From positions 22,008 through 86,007 of the forward strand of contig JAQTXG010000005.1 in assembly GCA_028688895.1 (NCBI GenBank): 64,000 nt of DNA, given 5' to 3'. A program made the translations under genes and the position numbers. Shown one piece after another: positions 45,746 to 58,192 of the stretch (its first letter is position 1; each line of letters begins with the position of its first letter). The DNA is from Candidatus Altimarinota bacterium. GTDB taxonomy: Bacteria; Patescibacteriota; Gracilibacteria; BD1-5; UBA6164. The notes below the pieces were generated by a model. The model was not told the DNA's origin and did no database searches. It worked only from the letters and a program-made list of their open reading frames with translations.

Positions 45746-48700
45746 CTAATTAAAATCATTTTCTCTCTGTTTATTAAATTCTGTTGGTCACTTATATGAA
45801 ATTCATATATTTTTTGGTATCATAAAATTAGAACTATATAATACTTCTAAGTATTGTTCATATCAACTCCATTCTGAATATTTTGGAGAATCATATAAAT
45901 TAGAAGTATAAACGAAATATTGATGAACAAATTTTTTACCAGTTCTTATTAATTCAATAGCAATTTTATATTTTTCCTCATAACGATTAGTCATTAAACC
46001 TAATATACCTATAACAAATTTAATTAACTTGTCATTATTAGTACTTATCATATCATATATAAATGGTATAGAATTAGATTTTAACCATAATTTACGTTTT
46101 CATATAGTTAACATAAAAAATTCAAATCTTTCTTTTAACTCATTTATATCATCATCAGTAATTTCATTTTTTCATATAATGTCCCTTATCCCTATTATAT
46201 TATATAAATAACTAGGAAGTTCATCAATTGATACACATTTTCTATTATATAAAAGGTCTTTTAAATCGTCAATGATTAAATTAAAATATTTTTTATTTCA
46301 ATTTTCCACAAAACATACATAAAATTTCCATAACAATTTATAATTACCTTTTGTAATTATTTTTTTAGTTACATTATAAGCCTCATTTAAAAATTTATAA
46401 TTTCAAATCTCAATTAATAATTTATTAACAGGAAAAAGAATAGATTTATTATCAAAATAATAATTATTTACAAAATTTAAAGAAATATTAATTAGGTTGT
46501 TATCTCATAAAGTAAAAAGTTTATAATATAATTTTTCTACAGAATCATCATAAGGTAATTTTTTTGTACATAAAAAGAACTTTTTTATATACTTAGAATC
46601 CTTTATTGACAATTCCAAATATATTCTTGCTCTAAATAAAGTATAACTAATCAATTTTTCAGGGAGTAATTCTAGAGTATATTTTAATAATTTTTCATCT
46701 CAAATTAAAAGTATTTTATCCAATACTTTTGAAATATCAGCCTCAATATTTTGTACTATAGACTTTTCAGAATCATTTATATTATTATCTAAATTATTAA
46801 ATTTAGATAATAATTCTTTAAATAAATGTAAAATATAGTTATTATCAATGCAAGAATCTCAAAAAATATCATCATTAACAAATATTTCACTTTCAACATT
46901 TAAATTTTTATTAGCTGACTTTGGCAAATCATAAAAGTTTTTTGAAAGACAGGAAAAAATTGCTCAAGAATATACATCTGATAAACCTTGACAATTTCTA
47001 AAATTAATCATCTTATTTAACAAAACTCATTTTTTCCATTTAGTAATTTCACTTAAATAAAATTTTTTTAAATATAAATATCTATAATCATTTCCATATT
47101 TCAGTTCTAATTTTGATAAATTATGTAATCAAATAAAAAAGTTTTCTCAAAATAAATCATCATTCATTAAAATTCATGACTTACCAAGAAAATCTCTTAA
47201 AAAATCAATTTTATCATTTACAATTAAAAAATCACAATAAAATGAAATTACATGTTTAAAATTTCGCCAATTATTCCATTTATCAAAATTTATATCTCTA
47301 TAATTATAGATTTTTTGAGCTCAATTCTCATCATCTGATAAATATTTAGCTAGAAAAAATTCATAAAATGAGTTGTGTATAAATTGATACTGATTATCTC
47401 ATACTTTCTTAAAAAGAAATGCATAAGATTGCAACATTTCATCAGACACATCAATTTTTTCATTTTTAAATAATTTGTATGCAAAAATAGATAATTGGGG
47501 AATATGTGCTATTAAACAAATAGAACTATTTACATTATTATGTTTTGTTAATATATTTAAAATTATGATTTCATAAAGATTTGATCTATTATCAATACAT
47601 TCTATTTCCCTTATAGAAAGTTGCGTTAAAAAATATAAAACTAGAGGAGTATTTTTCAAATCACTATCAATTAATCATTTTTTTAGAAAATCAATAATTT
47701 TTTGTAATTTTTTTTCTTTATCCTCTGTACAACTTATTTTATTATGCAAAAAATTTCTAATTTGATTATCATTTAAAATATTAAATGAAAAATTTCAATA
47801 ATTATTATTTCAAAATTCCTCAAATTCAGTTCTACGAGATCACAATAATACATTTAAAGCATTATTATTTAAATAAGTACTAAATGTTTCAAATATTCCA
47901 TTAATTAAATATTCCTTTAATTCATCTTTATACTCAGTATTTATTTCATCAATTCAGTCAAAAAACAAAATTATATTTTGTTCAGTAAAATGATATAATA
48001 AAAAAATATCATTTTCTATCCTTGATTTTATTGTTTCAAATGAATCGTATTTAGAAAGACTTTTCGAAGTATAAAAAAGTGTAATATAATTAAACATATT
48101 GATATTATTATCAATTTCTATTTTTAGTTTTAATAATTCAATTGATTTTCAATCTCATACACTTGAAGAAATTATACTTGCCCTATTTGAAAACAAAATA
48201 CTCATATCACCAGAAGTTTTTTTGTTATAATAATCAATTTTATGAAAAATTTTACCTTCATCTATTTGTTTTTCAAATAATTTAATATCTTCATTTGATT
48301 TTCTTTCATAATAACATATTTCTCTATTTATAAGAATATCATTCAATTCATCAATTAAACATTCTCTTATTTTTTTATCTACAGAGTTATTTTTGATTTC
48401 AAGAGCCCTATTATCAGATTCAGATATTACTGTAACGATGCTTTTTATTTCATTATTACATATATTTAATCATAATTCATATAACCTTAAAAATATAGTA
48501 TTATTAAAACTAAAACTATAACAATTCCCCTGAAACAAATCATAAATTTGCTTTAATTCTTCTTCTGATTTATTTTCTCCCCTCAATCAAAATATAAATT
48601 TTTTTATTACTTCTTTATTAGTATTTAAATCCTTTAATAAATTAGCTAAACAAAAAATATGTAAGTCATGATTTGTTATTTTTGAATCATTTAGAAATTG

Positions 48701-49621
48701 TTGAAAAAGTGAAGGATTTTGTTGAAAATATTTGTTTAATCAGTTTTGGAATTCTTCAATTGATAAATATTCAAATTCAATTCAAATATTATCAATAGAT
48801 TCTTTTATAGATTGTAAATTTAATGGAGTAACTTGAATTGTATCAAATGAATACTTAATTAAATTTCAAGATAAATCATAATCTAAGTATAAGTATCAAT
48901 CTTTTTCAAGTTGATCTACACTATCCTTAATTGATTTAGTAATTTCTCATCATCAAATTATTTCAAATGATGAAGCATAAGATCTATTTGAAACAATTAC
49001 AATATTTTTTACTCAATAATCTTTTATGATTTTCCTTACTTCTGAATGATAAAAGTCATTAAAATTAGTATATAATTTACCAAAACTTTCTCAAGATTCT
49101 AAAGTTTTATTACTAGGTATTAATCAAGAATCATTAATATATATTTCATCATTAACTAACATTTTAGAACCAAACTTATCTATTAGATCTTTAGCTGTTA
49201 AAGAAACTCTATTTTTTTCATCTGACATATCATAATAAAAAATAGTATCTGGAGAAGAAAATATATTATAATAAATACTACTTAGTTCATCAGGAATATT
49301 ATCAAGTTTATCATATATTTCAAGTAGATTTCATAACCTTTTTAATTCATTGATTCAATCTTGATCTATATTTCATGATATTTTACATTTTAATAATTTA
49401 TCATAATCAATATAATGTTTAGTTTTTACATAAGGATAATGCCTAAGTAGATATACTCTTGTTTTTACAAAGTATTTATTAAAATTATCACAACTATTCA
49501 ATGTATCCGAAACTAATTTTTTATTATGTTCAGTACAATCATCAACTTGTAAATTGAAATTTGTTACATTTTCATTCTTTCTAATTATATTAGATGGTGA
49601 ATCAATTCAATTTTTATACAT
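45746..49621 (-). CDS. Large NACHT-type STAND NTPase
   Basis: 1291 residues. A P-loop is SSSVGDGKSIELLKLKIE (Lys about 492) and the NACHT Walker B is ILFFDGIDEIN (about 552-562), followed by a sensor-like NVLLGSRRTEFEEF. Both Gly of the loop and the Gly of DGID are UGA-coded. About 480 residues precede the NTPase and show no domain I recognise (for example YGVKNIVIVSNRSYASSFEI, IGGGEITKSIKDSVDQLE). The last 700 are helical, Asn/Lys-rich and repeat-like, probably sensor repeats. Such architecture is common in antiphage and allorecognition proteins. A 12-bp-arm inverted repeat (49627-49663) lies just upstream. Confidence 0.83.
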
Positions 49622-49684
49622 AAAAAAATATTGTATATAATATTATTTATAATATACAATATTAATTTTAATTGTCAATAGATT

Positions 49685-51439
49685 TTATATTCTTTTTATT
49701 ACCCCTATTTTTAAATTAACTTTTTCTAGTTTTAAATAAAAATCAGTTATTCATCACTTACATTCAAGTTCTAATTTTATATTTAAATTATTTTCTATTA
49801 ATTTTAAAAAAGGTAAAATTATTTTTCAAAACATTTCGTTTTTATTTTTAGTATAACTTGAAATAGGAAAATTTTTATTTGATATCTCCTTTCAAACATT
49901 TTTTAACAAAATTAATAAAACTTCAATAGTAGCATTTTGTGAGTGAATATCTTTTGATGTTAGTTTCTCTCAATTTAAATATATTTTATTTTGTAATGTA
50001 TCTAAAATAAGTCATTCTGTTTCCTTTTCCAAAATATCATTAAATGTTCATATATAATTAATTCAAAAATTATCAAAATATACATATAAATTTTTATTTA
50101 TATATTTAGAATATAATCAATTATTTACAGATTGTTCTAATATTATTCAATCATTAGAATTTCAATCTAAATAAGATGAATATTCTACTTCTATATTTGG
50201 ATACAAATATCTTAAATCACTAATTGTTTTTTCTAATGTATTTCTAGATAATCACAATTTTGTTACAATTACATATCATCATCATATTTTACCAGAAGCA
50301 GTTGGCATAATTCAAATTTTTTCATCAAAATGAGATCTATTCTTTCTAAAATAAAACACAAAATCATCAGCAAATGAACTTTGATTTTCTAATAATGATA
50401 AAGCATACCTATACTGATTTATATGATAAATAAAATCATCAATAATATCATCTCTATATCATAATTTTGCCATATTTTGAAAAAGATTAACAGTTTTTAA
50501 ATTTAAAATTCAAACTGTATCTGCTATATGATTATATATATCAATATTATTATCAACAAATTCTTTTAAATATATATTTTTACCGTTTAAATCAAAATTA
50601 GATAAAAAATCAGAAAAATTAATTTTATAATTATTAAGTAAATTTTTATCAGCTACTTTATATTGTTCTACTTGTTTTGTGTCTCAACTAATTCATGGAA
50701 AAATCATTCAAAAATCAAATGGTATATCTTTAGTAATATAATTTTCAACAGAGGACATCAATGGAATATGTTTTCTGAATATATTTGATAATTCATAATT
50801 AGTTATATCTTTTCAATACATTTCTGAAATTAAAATACTTGGTTCTCTATAATTTGATAATGTACTAAGAATATTTTGTCATATTGTATTTCAATATCTT
50901 GATTTTAATTCTAACGATAATGCTAAATTAAATATTTCATTATAAATTTCTGAATCTATGAATTTATTATAATCAGAATATTCATTAAAATCTATTAAAT
51001 TAAAAAGTTCAAAAAGTCATGAAACCAATACTGCAAATAAAGTACCTGATAATCAAAATGAATGTCATCTAGAAGTTTCAGATAAGATAGATATTTCACA
51101 TCAATTTATTATTTTCTTATCATTTAAAAAAGAATCTAAAATACTTGATACTCAAGTATATTCTTTAATAACACTATTAAAATTATGTCTTACGAAGTTT
51201 TTATTAGAAATCTCAAAAAAATGACATATTCAAAAAGTTACTTTTCAAGAAGTATTTTTATTTAATCAAACATAACATTTTATAGGTATTTTAGATTTTA
51301 CTCTAACACTATGAGATATATGTTTTCATCACATTGGTCACCATGGAAAAACATAACATCAACTAACAACTAAATTATTCCTCGAATAAAAATCTCTATA
51401 AACTTCTGGAAACATTTCTTGTAACGATTGTGTATTCAT
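49685..51439 (-). CDS. GHMP-kinase-like paralogue 2
   Basis: 584 residues. GCYVFPWGPMGGKHISHSVR (27-46) matches GHMP motif 1, SETSRGHSFGLSGTLFAVL (120-138) the ATP-binding motif 2, and MPTASGKIGGGYVIVTKLG (378-396) the Gly-rich motif 3. About 120 C-terminal residues shared with the paralogue at 34308 (YLNGEKLTSKDIHSQN, SSYTKNKNEMFGKIILP, CKGGITDFYLKLEK) look like an extra domain. It is also much longer than most GHMP kinases. It probably phosphorylates a sugar or an alcohol. The Nudix gene lies 31 nt upstream with a hairpin between them. Confidence 0.72.
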
Positions 51440-51471
51440 AAAAAAATAGTAACAAATATTGTTACTATTAT
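51440..51471 (-). terminator. Hairpin between Nudix and GHMP-like genes
   Basis: AATAGTAACAATATTTGTTACTATT followed by T7 on the minus strand; it could partly terminate or regulate read-through into the GHMP-like gene. Confidence 0.72.
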
Positions 51472-52124
51472 TATCTAATTTTTGATAAAATCAAGTCTCT
51501 ATAATCTTTTATCAAAGTTGGTAGACTATTTGTGAATTTTTCTTTGTTTTTTTCTATTTCTTCTAATAAAATATTTCAAGGTATATTCACACTAGATTTA
51601 GCAGATCAATCAGGAAAATTATTGATTTTTCAATTATAAACTCACATATATATTCAGGCATCAAAACTTCTTTTATATGGTTTATCTCATTCTACATTTA
51701 CTAGTATATTTTTGTTATCTAACAATAATAGTACTGCAATTTTTGTAGTATCTATTGTTTTTAATAATTTTTTAAATTCATCACTATCATTTGCTACTAC
51801 TCATTCCACTCATATTTCTTCTTCTAATTCTCTTACTACTGTATCATCATATGTTTCTCCAGAAGATACATGTCATCAAATTGTTTTATCAATAAGTCAT
51901 GGCGAATCAAAAGTATTTCATCTCTGTACCAATAAAAAATCTTCTTCACTATTTAATAATAGAGCTCATACACTTCTAACTGTATATTTTACCTCTCATG
52001 TCAATTGATAATCCTCTTTTATTTCGTTATTAAACTCCTTTCTATTCTGAGTTCTTACGAAATTTCATTCTAGATCATAAACATCAATCATTTCCTCATC
52101 AAAAGTGTGCATATTATTTGTCAT
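51471..52124 (-). CDS. Nudix hydrolase (IDI-like)
   Basis: 217 residues. A complete Nudix box GGHVSSGETYDDTVVREL followed by EEEIGVEGV (G-x5-E-x7-REUxEExGU), preceded by DFLLVQRGNTFDSPGLIDKTI, as in the isopentenyl-diphosphate isomerase-like branch. It is one of two Nudix proteins in the island, each next to a GHMP-like gene. The conserved motif lies 45 nt upstream. Confidence 0.92.
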
Positions 52125-52168
52125 ATTTTTTGGTTAAATAAATAATGAAGTGATATTATAAAAAAAAT

Positions 52169-52187
52169 CAAAGACAAAAACTGAAAT
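52169..52187 (-). promoter_or_regulatory. Shared upstream motif, copy 3
   Basis: Minus-strand ATTTCAGTTTTTGTCTTTG, 45 nt before the Nudix ATG; see copies 1 and 2. Confidence 0.6.
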
Positions 52188-52351
52188 AAAAAAGAAAAAC
52201 TACTTTTTTTTTATTATATCATACTTTATAATAAAAAAACAAATAATATAACAGCCAATTCTAAACTAAACAATCACCATAAATATTGTATATTTCCAAT
52301 TTCTCAATATATTTACGATATAAAATACAATTTATCTATTAAAAATTCATT

Positions 52352-53176
52352 ATGCAAAACCTAATCCCATGAATAATTATGTCATTTAGAGAATGACTCG
52401 AAGCATTTTTAATAATAGCAATAATCTTAAAATTCTTAGAAAAAACTTGAAATAAACATCTAAAAAACAATGTATTTTACTGAACAATTGCTAGTATACT
52501 TACATCTACTTTACTAGGATATATTTTATTTTGAATTGGTAAATCATTAAAAAATGTAGATGCTGTTTCAGAAATATGGACAAGTATTTTAAGCCTGATT
52601 GCAGTATGATTAGTAACTACTTTTATAGTCTGGATGATACAACACTGAAATAAAATAAAATGATATATAGAAGATAAAACAGCCAAAGATTTATCTAGAT
52701 TATGAATTTTTATAGTTTCATTTGTAATGATCGTTAGAGAATGAGTAGAAGTTGCAATTTTTGCATTTGCTTGAGAATATCATTATTTGTCTATCATTAT
52801 CTGAGTTTCTATTTCAGCAATTTTAACTTTGATTATTTATTTATCATTAATTAAAATAAACATTACTGCCATTTTCAAAATTACACTTATTTATTTAATA
52901 ATACAAGCAGGATATTTGTTAGGTTATTGAATACATGAAGGATTATGATCACTACATACACTTTGATATTTGAGCTCAGATAATATTCTTTTGATTAAAT
53001 TATATGATTTATCATCTAGCATTTTTAACCACAAAGAATGACTTATAGGTTTACCTCTAAATGTATTAATTGGTTGGTATTCAAAACCGGAATGGATTCA
53101 ATTTATTGTACAATACATATTTACTATTGCCGTTTTTATTTATTGGTATAAACATAGTAAACTAAAAAATAGCTAA
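52352..53176 (+). CDS. FTR1-family iron permease
   Basis: 274 residues with about seven transmembrane helices and the two iron-binding motifs SFREGLEAFLIIA (first REGLE) and VREGVEVAIFAF (second REGVE). The family imports Fe(III) or ferrous iron (EfeU, Ftr1p). No EfeO/EfeB partner is adjacent. UGA codes the Gly of both REG motifs. Convergent with the beta-CASP gene through a shared hairpin. Confidence 0.93.
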
Positions 53177-53195
53177 TAAATTAGCTATTTTTGTT
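53162..53195. terminator. Bidirectional hairpin terminator holding both stops
   Basis: The stem AAAAATAGCTAAT / ATTAGCTATTTTT contains the TAA of the permease (53174-53176) and the TAA of the opposite gene (53181-53183). Confidence 0.87.
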
Positions 53196-55973
53196 TACAT
53201 CAAAAGATTGTCATAACTTAGGAATAATTACATTTAATTTATCATTAACTTTCTGTATATTTTCTCTTACTTTTTCTCTATCTTTTCATCAATGTGTCAA
53301 TGAAATAGTTGCTCATTCTGCATAATCCAATTTTTCAGTAAGATATGACATGATATCATCATTTCATATATGAGATGAAAATCATTGTATTTGAACTACT
53401 TGACATTTTACATCAAATTCTTCACCTCATATTTTTACTTTTTTAGCTCAAGATAATATCTCTTCTCAAAGTGTTCAATATGATTGATATCAAGTGAAAA
53501 TAATTTTAGCTTTAGGATCAGAAATTATTTCAACTAGATGTCTCATAATAGCTCATCATTGTAACATTCATCAAGAAGATACAATTACATCTTTTACATA
53601 TTTCCTTTTTCAACTATACAATTTTTTTGAATCCTTCTCATTAAGTTGAGTAGTAAAAACTTTACCTAGCAATTTAGTTTGAACTACTGGATTAAGCAAA
53701 CTATATTTATTATTTAACTCTGTCATAAAAATCTTAGATATTCTTTCTGAAAGTGGACTATCTATAAGTAGTCATGACAATAAAACATTTTGACTAATAT
53801 TTTCAATAGATTCATTATATGACTCTATCAATGAATTTAATTCTAATTTTTGATTTATATCTTCAGATGTTAATTCAGATTTAGTATTCAAAGTATTTAA
53901 AATTTTAATCTTTGATTTTTTCTTTAATATTATTGATTTAAATTCTTCTAACAATTTTTTATTTTCCAACTTATTTGATAATAATTCCAAAACTACTTCT
54001 TGAGTTCTTTGTAAAGAAAATGCGGGAATTAATACCTTTCATTCAGTTGAATTTATTTCTTTAATAAATCTTTGAAATTCTGACATTTTATTTGGATGAT
54101 TTCTTAAACCATATGTAGTTTCACACTGAACATAATCAAGTTTATATTTTGGAATATCAGGTTTTCAAGAAATATTTGGATCTGTAAATTTTCACAAATC
54201 TCATGTAAATAGATAATTCTCATATCAAGTTTTTATATCATTTTTTGAATTTAAACTTGTTCAATTAATTACATTTTCTACTTTTGTAGTTACTAAAGAA
54301 ATTAGAGCCTGAACACTTCATTCTATATGTCATGCATTATAAAATCTCAATTTAAATGCTTCTAAAACCTTTTCAGAAGATATTTCAGATACATCAATTA
54401 GACTATGAGCAGCTTTTTCTAATTCTTTTTTTGTATATTTTAAATTACTTTCTGTTCTAAAGCTATTTATATCATTCCTATTATTTATTCAATTTTCTAA
54501 TAATAAGGATTTACATTCATTATAATAATCTTCAATGTTAATTAATTCTGGAACTATTAAAACATCATCTTTTTTTAAATCATAATTTTTTACAAATTTT
54601 AACGCTTCTTCTAGTTTATTTCTAAATTCTTTATTTTCTTTAGATAATTTCATAATTATATCATATTCATCATTCCATCTAGTAATTATAGCTTTTTTAA
54701 TATGAGGTAAAACAAATATTTTTTTATTTAATCAATCTTTAATATATCAAGGTATATCGTCTATTCTAAAATCTGTTGATCTAGAATCATTTAAACTTTT
54801 TAAAAATATACTATTATCCAAATCCAATTCTTGTCATACATCCAATGTCTCAATAATAGAAGTTGTATTATTTATATCATTAGTATCATATAATAATTCT
54901 GGTACTTTAAGAACATTAGCATTTGAAATAATTTCATCAATATTTTGAGAAGAAACTCTTTTTGCAATATCCAATGCCTCAGATAATCATAAATCTCAAA
55001 TAATTTTTTTTCTTTCTAATAATAATTCATTGAAATTTCTACTTAAATTATCATCTTCATCAAAATCAACAAAAACTAATAAATCTAAACGATTGCAGAT
55101 ATCATTTATTTTTCTAGATAATATCTTTATATTCTTTTTATTTTTTTCTTTCTCAAGATCTATATTAAGTGACTTTAATTTTTTATTTAATTCAATAACA
55201 TCATTTCATAAGTCAATACTACTTCAAACTTCTTCATTATTTTTTGCATTTTCAATTTTTGATATTTTTTCTTGTATCTTAAGTAATTTAATTGAGTTAG
55301 ACTTAGTAATAATAGGATTAAGGTCAATTCAATATGAACTAAGTAAATCTCCACATTCATTTATTGATTTAGCTAAAAATATTTTATATAAATCACTTGT
55401 TTCGTAATCTTCGATAACTTGTTTTAAAGAATTTTTATTTAAATCACTATTATTTAAATCATTATTAATTTTATTTAACAACAATTTGTTAAGTTTTATT
55501 ATTTTCTTTTCCTTTTCTAATTTTGATAATCCATTTTTAGATATTTCATCATTCAATTTTAATAAAGTAATAGCCTCTCTCAATCTAGTTTTATTATTTG
55601 TATTACTTTCCTCAGCATCTGCAATTTTTTTTTCCGTCATTGTTACATAATCCTCTAACATAGGTTTTGCTAATTCTTTTGTAATTTTAGACATTATGAT
55701 TCTTCACTTAAATCATTTTTTTAAAAGCATAGGAATTCTACCTATATGATCCATATGTGCATGAGTAATAATCAAAAAATCAGCTTTTAATACTTCTTCA
55801 TCTACCAAATTATTTAATTCATTTTCTCTTCATACTCATTGAAACATTCAAAAATCTATTACAATTTTTTTATTATCAAAAATATTTATATTCATCATAG
55901 TAGATGATCAAGTTAAACTAACTCAATCATCCTGTATTCATCATAAATATTTTATAGAAACATTTGATTTCAT
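53181..55973 (-). CDS. Beta-CASP metallo-beta-lactamase ribonuclease-like protein with large insertion
   Basis: 930 residues. The N-terminal MBL part has LTGSSTMMNINIF, KKIVIDFGMFQG and the metal motif TDAHxDH-type LIITHAHMDHIGRIPML (HxHxDH, about residue 69-74). A stretch of about 390 residues of Asn/Lys/Glu-rich helices (coiled coil) follows. The MBL/beta-CASP part then resumes with YKLDYVQCETTYGLRNHP, KVLIPAFSLQRTQEVV, VIVSSGGMLQGGAIMRHL, KAKIIFTGYQSYGTLGEEIL and VQIQGFSSHIGNDDIM (motifs A to C). A second, shorter helical insertion interrupts beta-CASP between LELLSNK and SPLSERISK. The family processes RNA (CPSF-like, RNase J relatives). Insert function unknown. Confidence 0.88.
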
Positions 55974-55988
55974 ATTATTTATTTAAAA

Positions 55989-58097
55989 TTAAACTATTTC
56001 AAAAGAAATCTTTAAATTTGCTTCATTTGCATTAACAAGTTTTAATCTAACTTTTTTTCACACATTTGTTTTTTCTCAATCTTTATCTACAAGTTCAAAT
56101 AATCATTCACACAAAATATTAAATTCATACTTACTTTTATCTATATTAACAACTCATTTTACAGTATTATCTAACTCTATATATATATTATCATTATCTA
56201 TACTAGAAATATATCAATTAAATACATTTCAAATTTTATCTGACATGTATTTGACTGCCATATGTGAATCTATTTTTCTTTCTATTTCTACTGATAATTC
56301 TTCCAACATACTTGACTTCAAAGCTACATGTCCTAGATTTTTTTCATAAAAGCCTTTTCTTTCACTATCAAATTTACCAGATATTACTTCTTTTATTATT
56401 CTATGTATTTGTAAATCGGGATATCTTCTGATAGGAGAAGTAAAATGTGAATAATAATCCAAAGCCAATCAATAATGTCATTCTCTTTTATCTGTATAAT
56501 TTGCTCTATGCAATGTTAATAAAATTGCTTTTGATAAAAATCTTTCTGCATCGTTTCATTTAATTTCTAATAATAAATTTGAAATAGACTTTGATGATAA
56601 ATTCGAAATATCAGTTTTTAATTCAAAAATATTTAAAATTTCTTGTAATTTTTTAATTGATTTTTCATCTGGTTTGGTATGTGTTCTATGTAAAAAAGGA
56701 TACTCTTCATACAATTTAGAAACTGTTTGATTTGCTGATACCATAAATGCTTTTATCCAATCATTACTTTCATATTTTTGGTACACTTCAAATCAAATCG
56801 GATGTCAATTATTATCTACTTTTATCTTTGTTTCATCAAAATTAAAATCCAACTCTCAATCACTATTCAATTTATTATTCAATATCCTTGCTAATATTTT
56901 AGATTTATTTACAAGTTGTAATAATTCATCATTTACAATTCATCAAAAAATCAATTCATTAGATTCATTTATATTATAACCATCAGATAAATCTTGTACT
57001 TCTTTATAAGTTGTTCTAAAATTTGAATTTATTATTGACTCATATACTTTTGAATTTATAAAATCAATATTTCAATACTGATCAATAACCATTTCACAAG
57101 TCATTGATAATTTATCTGTATTTGGATTTAAACTACATAAATTATTAGAAAGTTTTTCAGGTAACATAGGTATAACCTTATCTACCAAATATATTGATGT
57201 TCATCTTGCCAAAGCTTCATTATCTAAATATGAATCATCCAGTACATAATGTGTTACATCTGCTATATGAACATAAAGTTTAAATTTTCAATCATCCAAT
57301 AACTCAATAGATATTGCATCATCTAAATCCTTAGAATCTGGTCAATCAATAGTAATAGTAAACAAATCTCTTAAATCTTCTCTTTTATCAATTTCTGATT
57401 GTTCAATAATTTCGATTAATAATTCTGCTTCATTTAATACATTTTCTGAAAATTCTAATCTAGCTCATTGTGAAGCAGCAATTTTTAATATATCTATTCA
57501 TTTATCTCTTTCTTTTCAAAGTATATCAACCAAAGTTCAAAATATATTATTTGAATCTTTTCTTTTTAATTTAAAAGTAATTACATCATTTTGTGATATA
57601 ACTACATTTTTTCATTTTGAAAGTGGATATATATTTTTAATTCAAGATATCTCAGATTCTACAAAAGATTTTCAATTTTTTTCAATATAATTTCATACAA
57701 ATGGAGTATCTCTAAACGATAATATTTCAGAAATAATTCACTCATTTTTACTTCAATCTTTAAATAAAATAACTTCAACTGAATCTCAAGTTATAGCTCA
57801 ATGTATATTATTAGATTTTATATAAACTCATTTTTTAGAGCCTTCTAAATCTACAAATCAATAATCAGAATTTACATATTTAAAGATTCATTTTATTTTA
57901 TTTTGCACTATATTAATATATTCTTCTACTACTATTGAAGTTATTTCATAACAGTTATCATTATCAATAAGAGAAATTGCCTCTACATTATCTCATGATT
58001 TAGCATTTAATCATTTTCATGCGGGTACTAAATATTCTCAATCTATCATTCAAAAACTTCAAAAATCCTCATAACATCATGATATTTTATTTGACAT
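55989..58097 (-). CDS. rnr: Exoribonuclease R
   Basis: 702 residues. A processive 3'-5' exonuclease. An N-terminal cold-shock/OB region ([20 protein letters not shown]) is followed by the RNB domain: [19 protein letters not shown] (the catalytic Asp cluster), [67 protein letters not shown] and [20 protein letters not shown]-terminal S1-like domain ends it. It lies 15 nt upstream of the beta-CASP gene, so both RNA-processing enzymes are probably transcribed together. Confidence 0.95.
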
Positions 58098-58131
58098 ATT
58101 TATCTAGTTATTTTTTAATAAACATTAATAT

Positions 58132-58172
58132 AAAACAAAAAAATAAATAGTCAAATAATTTTTGACTATTTA
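58132..58172 (-). terminator. Terminator after trpS
   Basis: AAATAGTCAAAAA / TTTGACTATTT hairpin followed by T-rich DNA on the minus strand, between trpS and the RNase R gene. Confidence 0.8.
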
Positions 58173-58192
58173 TCTGCAATATTTTTAATATA

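Noticed and set aside
49685..51439. Naming the GHMP-like protein galactokinase or mevalonate kinase
   Set aside because: Only the superfamily motifs are visible; length and C-terminal domain do not fit those enzymes.
55030..55407. 125-codon plus-strand frame
   Set aside because: Antisense to the coiled-coil insert of the beta-CASP gene; low-complexity Ser/Phe/Leu translation.
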